Origin: Aureobasidium sp. EXF-3400
Taxonomy: Eukaryota; Ascomycota; Dothideomycetes; Dothideales; Saccotheciaceae
Length of the DNA stretch: 64,000 bases
Direction: 5' to 3'
NCBI GenBank assembly: GCA_024195585.1
Contig: SWBL01000074.1
Coordinates: 1-64,000 of the forward strand
The position numbers and the translations under genes are program-made. A model generated the notes under the pieces. That model worked only from the letters and a program-made list of their open reading frames with translations, was not told where the DNA came from and searched no databases. Of this stretch, positions 22,422 through 33,686 are shown piece by piece (the first letter of the stretch is position 1; every line of letters starts with the position of its first letter).

Positions 22422-23427
22422 CTACCTCTTCTTAGACTCATACGCTGGAAGTTCAAACCCATCTTTGTCTCCAAGCTCTTGCAGCTCCGGACCTGATTTT
22501 GCTACCGCAGATGCCCAATTAGTTCTCGGCAGCTCGAAAGTGTCAGTGATTCGAGCGTATGAAACTCCTCCGAGCTGACCGACAGGTCGCAACACGTTTA
22601 GGTCAACATGGCTTCGCTTTTCATCGATAGCATTTTCTGCGACCCAGAATCTAGTGGCCTCGATGATGGCCAAAGCCCCATGAGCACCAACCGGTTGTCT
22701 CGAAGTCTTATAATTAACGATCTCAGAAAGTTTGCCCTCGATAGACACGACCGATTCTTTGACCCTCGGAGCTTTGACAGTAGTGCTGTCGGCTTTGGTG
22801 AGACCGGAAAGCGACCATTCCGAGACACCATGAGGTGCATCCACTGAAGTTGCATTCACAGCTTCAATCATGTTTTCAGAAACAATGTTAAAAGTGCATT
22901 CGCCTGTATCCTGGAGATTGCGCAGAGTATCCTTCGGCCGATCTTCACGTCCTGAGAATCCGATAACGAAGACCGGAGGATCATGGTCGACGACTTGGAA
23001 ATAGCTGAATGGAGCCAGATTGTGCTTGCCGTCTGCAGATATTGTGCTGACAAAACCGATTGGCCGTGGGGCAATACTTGAGATGAGAAAAGTGTAGTTG
23101 TAGAACATTGGTCTGCCGGGCTCGAAAGGGTCGATCTCAACGTGCGATTGATCAGAATCATTTTCGGATGTTCCTTGACCCCATTTCCAGTCTGGATTTG
23201 AGGAAGCAGTGACGTTTATCTCACTCGCCGGTGTCCATGCAGGCAGCTGTTTTTTCGAGTTTCCAAGTGATGCATAATCCGGTTTGGCAGTCGGTGCTCT
23301 ACTCTCGTCACGATGGAAAGTTGAAAAATTGGATCTGAGTGTCCGGTTCAAAAGCTTAAGAGTCCGTCTGGTGTGCATGATCAGCAAAGGATAAAACGGT
23401 GCGATGTGATAGTACTTACCTGAACAT
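22422..23427 (-). CDS. flavin reductase-like (FMN-binding split barrel) protein, probably mitochondrial
   Basis: Preferred model: an 8-nt first exon (23427-23420, ATGTTCAG) spliced over a GTAAGT...ACCAG intron to 23367-22422. This yields an N-terminus MFRRTLKLLNRTLRSNFSTF, an Arg-rich, Ser/Thr-rich amphipathic presequence without acidic residues. The alternative is a start inside the intron at 23387. The body has the flavoredoxin/flavin_reduct fold pattern: FYNYTFLISSIAPRPIGFVST, then LAPFSYFQVVDHDPPVFVIGF, the TLRNLQDTGECTFNIV segment and EATRFWVAE. Family members bind FMN and reduce flavins or ferric compounds with NAD(P)H. About 315 aa. The partner reaction is unknown. Confidence 0.82.
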
Positions 23428-23838
23428 GGCTTCAGCTTATCCGATATGCGTAACAGGCACCAACCGCATGTGTTTGGGAACGAACGGCGGAGTAAACCAA
23501 CACCCTACTTGTATGAGGTCGATGGTACGCCGTTAATAAGCGACGCCCTTTTTGTGATAGATGGCGGGGTTATCTGACTACAGACGTGCTTTGACAAAAC
23601 TGAATCGATTCGCCAACATGGGGTAAAAACAGGACAGACTTGAGTGGCAAAGATTTTGACAGGCTGTCGAAGAAGAGCATAATGTAGAATCATAGAGCCA
23701 AAAGGCCAATCTATGATTGAAACCGATTCTGCTCCCCTTGCAAGAATCAGATGCAGTAGAGAAAGGATAACGTCTCAGCCGGACACCTTTGAAGATATTA
23801 TCCAAGTGAGAACAGTTCTCGATTAATCAAATTTGAGT
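23428..23838. other. intergenic, no gene seen
   Basis: About 410 bases between two minus-strand genes. It presumably includes the promoter of the flavin reductase-like gene and the 3' flank of the MCT-type transporter. Confidence 0.4.
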
Positions 23839-25382
23839 CTATATCTTGCAGAATAACCTTCTCTCTGATTTGATCCGAATAACACCCACTAGCAGACAAG
23901 AAGCAAGAGCCGCCGAGCCAGCAAAGAAAATAGCTGGATGGTAAGATTTCAACGAACCAAATTCACCCCCATAAGCAGCAAGCAGGTAACCAGCGATGGG
24001 AGCTCCCTAATCATTGTTAGCACAAATCAACTTCCAACAAATACAAGAGAACTAACCAGAAGGTAACCTGGACCCCAACCTGTAATGATCATTCCCATCA
24101 CCACAGGCATTCTAAGGCTTCCGAACAAAGAACTGATGACAGGAGGCGTGGCAGAGAAGAATCCACCATTACCAAGGCCATTAAATATGACGAAAACAAT
24201 AAGCGGACCCAGAGACGTTGAGAATGGCCAGACCACCAGGAGTGTAATGGCATTCAGCAAAAGAGAAACAAACAATGTGTTGACAGGTCCAAACTTGTCG
24301 CACAGGAAACCACAAAGGAGTCGTCCAACTGCAGAAGAAAAGTTGAATGTTGCAACAAGACCTGCACCGGCGGTTTGTGACAGTCCTAGTGTATTACAGT
24401 AAAGCGGTAGGAAGAATGGAGCGACGAGTAGGTAGAAAGTGGAAAGAGCTCCGGCCACAAACAGAGTAAGGAATCGAGAATCCTTGAGAAGAGTCCTGTC
24501 TCTGTTAGTATGATCTGACAGGCGAGAGAGGGCTTCCAAGATAAGAGCAACTCACCTGTCGACAAAAGGATTCTTTTTGATTGGTACTCGCTCAGTGATA
24601 ACCAGAGCTGCCGGTATACCCGTTGCTAAGATCATCAGACCCAAGATCCTGAAGGTCCACGCCGGGCCAACTCTCCTGATGAGCGCGTCCATCACAAGCG
24701 TTAGAACAGTACCTCCCAACCCGCCAGCTGCATATATCATTCCAATAGCCAAGCCACGCTTCTTGTTAAAATACTGTGCTGGGGTTACCGATACAAGCAT
24801 AAAACAAAGACTAGTACGAATGTCAGCATCAATTGGCACCATATAGTGTACGCAAAGAACATACCTTGTTCCCAGACCTGCCAATACACCACTAGTGAAG
24901 AACAGCCCTCCAATATTCTCGGTGCAAAAGCCACTCAGAATTGTACCGCCACCAAGACATGTAACACCAATCAAAGCTGCGTACCTGGTACCCACCAACC
25001 TGATGAAGCGCGCATGTGCTAATGCCAGAATACTGTTGAACGTCACACACAAAGAACCGATGAAGGAAAGAGTGTATGCGGAGGATAAACTTCTTTCAAC
25101 CAAGGCTGTCTGCATGATTCCCCATGAGTAGCTCATACCTAAGTACCACCATGTCAAGACTGCGCAGCCAGCGATGACGACCCAGCCATAACCGCCTTCT
25201 GGCACATCTGAGTCGGCAAGTCGTGATGCCTCGACGATGTTGAGAGGCTCGGCCGGATTGAAATTGTCGTTCAAGTCATCCGTGGAAAAAGGCGGAGTAG
25301 TTTTTGATGATGTAGCATGCGCGCGACTCGTCGAGGTTTGAAGCTCTATTTGTTCGCCGACGGTGGTAATTGTGGAAGACAT
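23839..25382 (-). CDS. MFS monocarboxylate-type transporter (MCT/SLC16-like)
   Basis: Four exons (25382-24865, 24810-24556, 24495-24057, 24006-23839) give 459 aa. The first membrane segment is preceded by the MCT signature DVPEGGYGWVV. Later segments include GLAIGMIYAAGGLGGTV, and a second-half motif FSSAVGRLLCGFLCDKFGP matches the motif-A loop between helices 8 and 9. The last exon, GAPIAGYLLAAYG followed by a final helix and a basic tail, completes 12 membrane segments. The N-terminal 70 residues are cytoplasmic and Ser/Thr-rich. Fungal homologues (Mch family) rarely carry monocarboxylates in tests, so the substrate is open; plasma membrane or vacuole is likely. Confidence 0.87.
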
Positions 25383-25678
25383 GCTACTTTCTAGTAAGGA
25401 GAACCCGATTTAGTGGAAGAGAAATGTTTTGTTCGGACCATCATGTCGAAGATAGGGCGCATAGCGGACGAGCCGCCGGGTAGAAGCGGCTAACAACGGG
25501 CGACCGGACGAAAGATACTAATAGTAGCTCTCGCTATGGGATACGATTGTCTAACGCCCGCCAAAGTCCAATTCCTGCGATGTGTACAATAATGCTGTGA
25601 CTACAGAGGCAAACAAGAGAATTGACGAACCCAGCAGTGACAAAATGACCTTGACGCCATGGTTCTCAGACTCAGGAA

Positions 25679-28600
25679 TCAGTATCTCTTCCTCTTAGGC
25701 CAAGATATGAGCAACTTCGATGTATTGTTGAGATCGCCTGCCTTTCTACCTCTGTCAATGAACCATGACATTCTCTTCCATCGTCCTTCTCTCTCAGGGA
25801 TGGAAAGGTCGAGGTTTGAGGTATCATCCATTCCTACTGAGGTAGCCGCAGGCAGTTTCAGATCTTCGTAGAAGCTTGCAGAGGTCATTTTGTCGGGCTC
25901 CCGATCTTCGTAACCTTCAGTACCTTGTGTCAAATCTTTACTATTGGCGCTATGGGGATATGGGGAGTCGATGATGGGTCGGTCTGCTGGATGTATGTTG
26001 TTAGCAACTCATAGCGAAAGACCTACCAATGTTGACTTACGTCCGACTAGTTCCCTTGCATGCTTTGCTCCATGCTCTAAAAGCAAGCTTATGATTGTGT
26101 CGCGTTCACATATCACTGCTTTGTCCAAAGGTGTTTCTCGGGTGTCAGACAGGGGGTTTGGGTCAGCCCCGAAGTCTAGAAGTAGCTTGGTACAGTCATA
26201 GTGCCCGTTATTGGCAGCCCAGTGCTAGTCACTGTTAGGAACATTGTTTACAAGCAGAGTGAGAAGCTCACAGAATACTTACTAGAGGACACCAACCGTA
26301 CCTCGTAGCTATGTTTGGGTCGGTACCACTATTCAACAAGCGACGTACGATTTGAGTGACCCCACCAGCAGCAGCTACGTAGAGCGTTGTCACACCGTCC
26401 TCGCCCTTCGTGTTGACATCAGTTTTGGCTTTGACCAAGATAGCATCCACTTCAGCGTGGTCGTCAGATCCACATATCGAACTCCAGGCTGTCATATGTC
26501 TATGGTCCTTAATATCCACGTCTGCGTTATGCTCGAGAAGCATCTCGACAAGATCTTTGTCGTTCCAATCAGCAGCATGATGGAGCGCCGTCCGCCCACT
26601 AGCATCTCTGGAATTGATGTCAACACCTTCGGCGAGAAGAGTTCGGACTACCTCGTATTTCCGCTTCTGTGCTGCCAAGAGAAGACAGACACCAAGCACA
26701 CCATCTCTCTTTGCAACTTTGATGAATGTGGAGTCCTTCAGCAAGCGTGTCACAGTTGTGCGATCGCCGTGATATGCAGCACATAATAATGAGACGCCTT
26801 CGTCTCCCGAAAGATTGTTGAGGCCTAGTCTACGCCTAAGTTTTCGGCCACTGGTGGGTTTCTGGGCTTGGGTGATAATCTTGTCCGCGACCGAAGGCAA
26901 TCCTTTGCCCGCAGCATAGAGCAAGACTTTCCGTCCTGTACTGGTCCGTAGGTCCACATCTGCACCTCGCTGCACGAATAGAGTGACCAGATGGCTATAT
27001 TCCCTGCGCATGGCGATCATGACTGCAGTTTCATCGTTGAAGTCCTTGTCGTTGATAGCACGACTGGCGTTTGCACCCAGTAACGCGACTGTGAGTCCGT
27101 AAAGTCCTAGTGAAGCTGCAACGTGGATGGCTGTCGGCTTCGCAAACTTCTCATACCTCGGAGAACTCACGCCATATTGTCCATGGTGCATTAAGAGCCT
27201 GACCAGAAGCTCACGAGTTCTCGGGTCGCTCACTAGATCAAGAAGTTGGCGATAGATTTTCAGACTGAGTGTGCTGTCGGTGTGAGAAGGCTCTTCGGTC
27301 CGGCGAGCATGATGATGGAACCACTCGATCGAGTATCTGCCCAATTCATAGTCATGTAATGCTCTGCTCAGTCTGTAGAATCTAGGTACTGTCTCCAATT
27401 CCTGGTCTTCTTTTGCACTGGTGATCTCGCAGCCTTGTCGTACTTCGAAAGATTGATTGTTTTCCCAGAGCGCATTCCAACATATTGTTGTCAGACGCGA
27501 CACACACACGACAGTCATCCTGTCGTGCGCCCTGTGGAAGTATCTACCTGGGTTTTGGCTGAAGTATTCGCGAACGGTATAGTGAAAGAGAACCACGCTG
27601 TTCGTATGTTTGTTGATGCTGACCAAACCGCCACAGAACTGCATGATGTCTTCATCGCTGAGTTTGGAGCTGTCATTCAAGATGCTGCCAGAGAAGGGTT
27701 CTCGCTGTATTGCGATCTGGAGCTCTTCGATACTCAGCGTACGCACTGCACGAAAAACCCAAGTCAAAATCCTGACGGCCCAGTCCCGATCCTCCTCTGG
27801 CTGCGCCATGATCCTGTCCATTGTCTTCGCATACAGCGCGTTCCGGTCCATGGGTGGCTCATTCAGTGCGGCTAGACAGTCAGCCTCAGTCCTTTTGCTT
27901 GCTACATGGTCTAACTGCAACTTTGCCAGGAGGAATCTGATGTGAGGTCAGCCTGAGCGATACGTGGGTATGGTATTGGCTGATTTCTCACTAGTACCAC
28001 AATATGATGGGAGTGCTTACATTCTGTCAGAACGGTGAATAACATTCTTGACTATCTTATCCACCAAGGGAACATCCGTCCCATGTTTAGCAGTAGCGAA
28101 TCGTTTCAGATGCTTGTTCTTGTCCAGATCCAGTTGTGCGCGGATGAAAGCATCCAAGTCATCATCATGTGCTTCGATATCGTGGCGGTTCGGCGAACCC
28201 AGTTCATCTGCGATAGCTTGAATACGCCGAGAGGTGATCAAAATCCTTAAAGCTGGTAGCTTCTGTAGCATTTCGTGAAGGTATCTGAGGAGGAGGCTAC
28301 GTTCTGCCTCATAATATTCATCCATGGCATCGACGACTAGGAATATATTCTCATGGCCTTGACAAACTTCGATCATACAGTTCATGATTGAACCATCCGT
28401 GGGCGATGTGTTGACTTCCGCATGCTTCCGATGTAGATCTTGCACACAGTGTGGTATGTTCTCGCTTTTGCAAACCAGGTGCCTCAGAAGAGCTCCTAAA
28501 AGTGCGCCTGGTCGACCTTTCGCATCGGTATGGCCGAGGTAAAGCCAGCAAACGCTATTCTTGTGTGAGTGTCGAAAGCTAGCAGCGTTCGCTGTAAGTC

Positions 28601-28928
28601 GATCAATGACGAGAGATACCATGACGGTCTTTCCAGCACCGGGGTGGCCTGGACACCACAGAACACGATTTGAGTTCGTTGAGTCTTCCCAGTCGAGATA
28701 CTTGTCTGAATCCATAAACCATCTACCAGAGTCTTTAGCAATGATCAAATCAGACTTCAGGTCCTCGTGGTGTTTTTCGATACTGACAAGGGACAACCAG
28801 TTGAGCAAGTCAAGCCGCTTCCCGGAATCTTCGTGCACGGAGACGTTGATGTTGCCTTCATGGCTGTTCAAGCCTTGTACAAGAACTCTCGCAGATACCC
28901 CTTGGTTATTATATGTAGCAGAAGCCAT
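25679..28928 (-). CDS. NACHT-ankyrin NLR protein with N-terminal amyloid-like motif
   Basis: Four exons (28928-28021, 27936-26283, 26224-26041, 25986-25679) give about 1017 aa. The N-terminal 32 residues hold a short motif with NNQG, VQGLNS and NINVSV. Then comes a NACHT NTPase: Walker A in WCPGHPGAGKT, Walker B in IFLVVDAMDE, and the sensor-like LRILITSRR. A winged-helix region follows (RILTWVFRAVRTLSIEEL). The C-terminal half has roughly ten ankyrin units, the last ones being the clearest (GRTALHHAADWNDKDLVEMLLE; WAANNGHYDC). A second Met at 29036 would add 36 residues. The intron 3 acceptor is a CAGCAG pair. Fungal proteins of this build act in heterokaryon incompatibility and regulated cell death. 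It is divergent from the hydrolase at 29665, which shares the motif. Confidence 0.85.
28832..28918 (-). other. N-terminal signalling motif of the NLR
   Basis: Residues about 4-32 of the NLR read TYNNQGVSA, then LVQGLNS and GNINVSVH. The C-terminal 28 residues of the neighbouring hydrolase (30797-30880) align without gaps, sharing NNQG, QGL, S, G, N and S at identical spacing, with conservative changes elsewhere (Y/F, N/D, V/I, V/F). In known fungal systems a cross-seeding amyloid motif sits at the N-terminus of the NLR and at an end of its effector. Confidence 0.6.
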
Positions 28929-29664
28929 CGAGCATGGCAGCAAAGACGATGAGCCTCCAGGTACGTGTTTTATGTTGGGTTCGTTGTGGTATGTTCTTCT
29001 GAAAAGCAGATCGTTTTGTCTTGTGATAGTTGTCATCGCACTCTCTCGTTATCAGTGACTTGCCAAGATCAGGGTTTCGAAAATGGGCTGATTCCGGGCT
29101 GTGTAAGCTCGCTAGCTGCGTGACGAGGGTCATGTGGGCGTACCCATGGACCAGGTTGGAAGGAGCGGCGCTCTCCAATCATTTTCTATTCGTAGATGCG
29201 TCAGTTTCATTGACAAGGGCATCTCCAGCGGAGGCGTAAAGTACCGGTGGATTCAGATCAGACATCTTCGAGTGAGCAATGAAGACTCAAGTGTCATGAA
29301 CCGTCTTTGGGCTTCTGAGATATTCGAGGATGGCCACTTTGGATTTTCTGGCAAGGACCATCATCTGTTCGAGCTGTCATTTCTGTGAAAGAAATCTCTC
29401 TTTCTTTGCGCTTTGCGCTCTTGCAAGAACCCCGCAAATTGTATACTTTTCGGCGACATGCATGGCTCAATGCAGGGTTCCCCACCACACCACTAGTTCC
29501 AGGTAAGTCCAGCATGTACAGACTGTGAGAGTGAAATGTTACTTGGTGTGCATGTAGTTCTTGACTAGCGTGAATTTCTGAGATACAGAAACACAGCCCG
29601 ACCATCATATTTGTGCAAGACTCTCCCAAATCACTGTTCACCTTGCTCTCCAACCTTCACAAGG
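28929..29664. promoter_or_regulatory. shared divergent promoter of NLR and hydrolase
   Basis: About 735 bases between two outward-facing genes whose products share a motif, so co-regulation is plausible. It includes the possible 36-codon 5' extension of the NLR up to 29036. No other gene was recognised. Confidence 0.45.
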
Positions 29665-30883
29665 ATGTTTTCGAAGTTACGCAATCGCTCGCTGCGAGCT
29701 GGGAATGAGACGAACAGCAACGGCGAGAACGCGATAGCTGAACCTCCAGAGGCTCACGATGGCTCCTTACTTCCGTGCGATATAACATACCACAATTCAC
29801 GGTGCAACTTCGCTGACTCAATGGCAGCTTCTCCACAGATGGAGAGTATGGCATGAAGATCCTTGCTGATCCTCAAGATGCAAATGTAGAGTAAGTGGTC
29901 CTCTTTTGTTCAGATGCACTTCAAGATTGGACTGACGCAGATATAGCATCGTTCTAGTCCATGGCCTGACGGGTAACCGAATGTCGACATGGACGAACAA
30001 ACGCGACCAAAACTGGGCACAAAGCTTCCTGCCCCTCGACTTCCCACAAGCCCGCATCATGACGTTCGGCTACGATGCAGATGTCGTGCATCTCTTGTCA
30101 AACGCAAGCACGAACCGACTTCGCGACCACGGGAAATCCCTGGCCACTTCTCTCAACGACCAAAGAGCAACAGAGGATACCAAGCATCGTCCGATCATCT
30201 TTATCGTCTACAGTCTTGGAGGATTGGTATGCGAACAAGCGTTCCTACTATCCCGCGATCTTGAAGATTTGAAGCCCGTAAACGAGAGTACCCGAGGAAT
30301 TATCTTCATGGGAACGCCTCACGGAGGTTCCTCACATGCCAATTGGGGCGGTACCCTGGCGAGGTGGCTGAACATCGTCCGAAACACAAACGCTGGAATC
30401 GTACAGAACCTCAGGCGTGAGTCCGAGGCCCTTCAAGCGGTAGAAGAAGATTTTCAAATCTTGCTGAGGACTGCACGCCATCCGCCAAGCATCCATTGCT
30501 TTTACGAAGCATTCCCCATCACCGCAGCGGGCAAAATTGTTGAGGATGATTCGGCCAAACTCCTGGGATACGGCAACAACAGCATCCAGGCAAACCACAT
30601 GGGCATGACGAAATTCGGCAGCCGGTACGATGAGGGATACCAGCTCGTTATCGGTGTTTTAAAAAGATGGACCAACGCCTTAACCATCGGGACACAGGCT
30701 CCAGAACAAAGCGAAGCGCGGGAAACAACGAAGGAACCAGAAAGAGAAGAACAAGCAAAACAAGAGCCCAGAACAACCCCATCCGGCGGCAGCCGCATGT
30801 TTAACAACCAAGGTGCGGTCCTGAACAAGTCACTCCAAGGTCTTGATTCAGGCGGAGGTGCGATGAACATAAGCTTTGCGTGA
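29665..30883 (+). CDS. SesB-like alpha/beta hydrolase with C-terminal amyloid-like motif
   Basis: Three exons (29665-29774, 29828-29890, 29947-30883) give 369 aa; introns have GCTGAC and CTGAC branch sites and the last acceptor is ATATAG. The fold starts at MKILADPQD and DIVLVHGLTG (oxyanion loop). The nucleophile elbow is VYSLGGL, with Tyr in place of the usual His or Gly before the Ser. GIIFMGTPHGG follows, and the expected catalytic His is in ANHMGMTKF. A charged linker (about residues 305-335, Glu/Lys-rich) leads to a C-terminal motif with MFNNQG, LQGLDS and MNISFA. SesB-type lipase-like proteins occur as effectors or NLR-fused domains in fungal cell-death clusters. Membrane lipids or esters are possible substrates, but this is inference. 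Confidence 0.87.
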
Positions 30884-30955
30884 GGAAGGAGGAGTAAATT
30901 TCATAACAGGGTATCATTGTATTGGGGTAAGCATAGAAAAAAGAGAAATGCCATC

Positions 30956-32269
30956 TCAAAGTGAAGACTTTTCGTTGATGTGAGGGAACACATGGCCGAG
31001 TCCGTTGGCAGGTGCCTTCTCCTTGTCATCGGCATTCTCGTCGTAGCGCATGGTTTTCTCACTCGTGACTGGATCCTGTGGCGCAGCAGCGGTTTGGCTG
31101 TCGAGATGATCTCTTCTGATCTGATCCTGATGCCACTTGGAGATGTCCAGAGTCTTGTCGACTTCTTTCGTAAGTTTATCGACCTCATCCTGGAACTTTT
31201 CGTCTCGGGATTTCTTGGCTTCCTCTTTGGAAATCTCGTCTTTTGTCTTGATTGGTTTGCCAGGGACGTATTTGGGATCTGTCTTTGCCCAAATCTCTTC
31301 AAGCTCATCCTCCCATCCGACAGCTTGTGCGAGTTTTCGAACACCTGCGTCACAGTCACCTAGCAGTAAGACGTCGTCGGAGCGTGAACCGAGACCTCCA
31401 ACTCTCTCCATGTTGATCAAGACTCTGGGTACGCCGGATTTGCAAGCGCTGGGTAGACTCGCAAATGGCTGTACCTGCAGAGAAGTGCCCATAACAATGC
31501 AAAGGTCGGCTTCTGTTGGCACATCGATGTTGTCAAAGAAGGCGCTAGGTAGCTGTTCACCGAAGAAGACAATCTCGGGCTTTACAAGACCATTGCAGCT
31601 TGACTTTTGACAACGAGGGATGGTCTTGGCTTGAATATGTTCCTTCAACTCTTCCTGAGGGTATGGACTCTTGCAATCGATGCAGCTCTGACGAGCGAAA
31701 CTGCCGTGGGCTTCAATGATGGATTCGTCGGGGACACCAGCTTCGCGCTCCAGACAGTCGATGTTCTGCGTGAACAGCTTGAGTAGAAGACCCTTCTCAT
31801 ACAGCAAACGAATAAACGAATGTGTGACTGTCGGACGGTATTTGCCAGGATAAAGCTCGTGAGCTAGCGTATAGAAAGGCGTAGGGTTCTCACGGAAGAA
31901 GGAGATGTCAAAGACAGCCTCGGCATACGGTAACTTGAGCCTGGCAAGATTGGCGTAGAGACCCGTAGTCGGCGAGCGGAAGTCGGGGATGCCTGCGCTT
32001 GTCGAGATTCCTGCGCCGGTCATGACAACAATGCGCTTTGCGTGTCCATCGCGGATGTATTTGGCCAGACCATCGACGGTACGGCTTTCCAGAGTCTTGG
32101 ATGGTGCACTCTCGTCTACGGGACTCGAACCATCTTGACCCATCTTGATACGTCCTTTTCCAGCTTTTCCTCGGTCTTTATTCGCGCCTGACTGGCGGTG
32201 CGGTTTGTTCTTACGACCTATCTTGAAAGCGTCTCGAAGCCAACGATGAAACGGAATGGTGAATATCAC
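30956..32269 (-). CDS. Sir2-family NAD-dependent protein deacetylase, Hst2-like
   Basis: A single exon of up to 437 aa; the likely start is the Met at 32143 (MGQDGSS), which would give 395 aa and resembles the N-termini of Hst2 orthologues. Rossmann and catalytic motifs are complete: GAGISTSAGIPDFRSP, FTQNIDCLER and the catalytic His in EAHGSF. A four-Cys zinc site is formed by CIDC and CQKSSC, followed by KPEIVFFGE and GTSLQVQPFA. This is class I sirtuin, Hst2/SIRT2 type, a mainly cytoplasmic enzyme that shuttles to the nucleus and deacetylates histone H4K16 and other proteins. The C-terminal tail is long, charged and probably disordered. Its 3' end faces the hydrolase gene across 72 bases. 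Confidence 0.92.
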   Translation of the reverse strand: MIFTIPFHRWLRDAFKIGRKNKPHRQSGANKDRGKAGKGRIKMGQDGSSPVDESAPSKTLESRTVDGLAKYIRDGHAKRIVVMTGAGISTSAGIPDFRSPTTGLYANLARLKLPYAEAVFDISFFRENPTPFYTLAHELYPGKYRPTVTHSFIRLLYEKGLLLKLFTQNIDCLEREAGVPDESIIEAHGSFARQSCIDCKSPYPQEELKEHIQAKTIPRCQKSSCNGLVKPEIVFFGEQLPSAFFDNIDVPTEADLCIVMGTSLQVQPFASLPSACKSGVPRVLINMERVGGLGSRSDDVLLLGDCDAGVRKLAQAVGWEDELEEIWAKTDPKYVPGKPIKTKDEISKEEAKKSRDEKFQDEVDKLTKEVDKTLDISKWHQDQIRRDHLDSQTAAAPQDPVTSEKTMRYDENADDKEKAPANGLGHVFPHINEKSSL

Positions 32270-32499
32270 TCTCGGCGGTAGTTGATGGATGTGTTATGCT
32301 TCAGCGTGCTTGAGGAATAAATTGTTTCGAGAAAGACAAGATTCGACAAACCCCGGAATTGCCATTTCTTTTGACTCGTGCGCGATCTCTGTGTTGCGTC
32401 ATCGTGACTCAGGGCTCGGCAAGCTTTTCCGGTGAGGGCACGACTGCAACGGCTATCTCGACCTGCAGGAACCCTTGATCGCAGGAGTCGCGCAACACT

Positions 32500-33657
32500 A
32501 TGTCTCACCTCGTACATGTCCTATCCGACGACGTCGAATTCGATCCCGTCTTCCTCCAACATCTCCAAGAAGAAGGCTTCAATACAATCTACACGCCCTT
32601 CACGGGAAACATCAAAAACTTCAACTACACAATCCAACACCTAGAAGATGACCTCGAACAAGGCCAAAAATACGCCATCATAGCTTTCGGGGAAGCTGCA
32701 ACACACACCCTCTCTCTAGTTCAACAATCTCCCCTCCCTCATTGTGTATCTCTGGTCTGTTACTATCCTACCGCTGTTCCCTCTCCAACACACAAGTACC
32801 CAGCTTCACTTTCTATACTCTGTCATCTTGCTTCTATTCAACCATTTGGTGCTGCTTCGTTCAAGACGTATGTGTATCCAGATACGTGCCCGGGCTTTGC
32901 AGAGAGCGATTTGGAAGAGTACGATAAGTTTGCTGCTGGGTTGAGTTGGGGGAGGACACTGGCGTGTCTGAGGAGGGGATTTGGGACAGTCATTGATTTG
33001 GAAGAGGTGGTTGACGAGTACAACAAATGTGAGTCTGTGAACTCTTGTTTCTCAAGTGAGGCTTGGCGTAAAGTACGATTCTAAACAGTAGATACAGACA
33101 AATTTGATGCAACGACATCTGATTCTAAACTAAGTCAAGTACCCTACGTCAATTACGTACCTACCATGACTGGTGGTATTGGCAGAGACGAGCTTGATCG
33201 CTTTTATAGTGATGTTTACAGATCCAACAACCCCCCGAGTTTGAAGATGCGTCTTCTTAGCCGTACCGTCGGCGCGGATAAGGTGGTGGATGAGATGATG
33301 ATATCGTTCAGACACACACGGGAGGTTCCTTGGTAAGTGTCCGCACCCGTGCTTTACGATAAGTGCTCTAACCAGATATACAGGATGTTGCCAGATGTGC
33401 CACCAACAAACAAATCGGTAGATGTGCCTGTCGTGTCCATCGTCAGCATCCGTGGCGGCAAGTTATACCATGAGCAGCTGTATTGGGATCAAGCGAGTGT
33501 ACTTGTTCAGATTGGCTTGCTTGATTCCAAACTTGTGCCTGACAACATGAAGAGGAGGGGACTCCGAAGGCTTCCTATCATAGGCAAAGAGGCAGCTGAA
33601 AAGGTTCTGGACTCTGAAAGCCATCCTAGCAACGCATTGATTCCTGCGCGGAAATAG
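32500..33657 (+). CDS. dienelactone hydrolase-like protein with SnoaL/NTF2-like C-terminus
   Basis: Three exons (32500-33028, 33092-33332, 33384-33657) give 347 aa. The N-terminal half has an alpha/beta-hydrolase pattern (AIIAFGEAATH at the nucleophile position, CVSLVCYYPTAV, and the lipocalin-like LACLRRGFG region). The usual Cys or Ser of G-x-C/S-x-G is not evident (GEAAT), so the hydrolase half may be inactive. The C-terminal half has the NTF2/SnoaL motif PYVNYVPTMTGG, then VDEMMISFRHT, IVSIRGGKLYHEQLYWDQASVLVQIGLL. Such two-domain carboxymethylenebutenolidase-like proteins are widespread but uncharacterised in ascomycetes. The exon 2 acceptor is a CAGTAG pair (33088 or 33091). It ends 29 bases from the converging Rmt2 gene. 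Confidence 0.78.
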
Positions 33658-33686
33658 GTCGATCAATTGTGGTCGACGAGTATGGC

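Noticed and set aside
25183..25250. CTCGGCCGGA as another cluster palindrome copy
   Set aside because: It lies inside the MCT transporter coding region and differs from TCGGCCGA at the last position.
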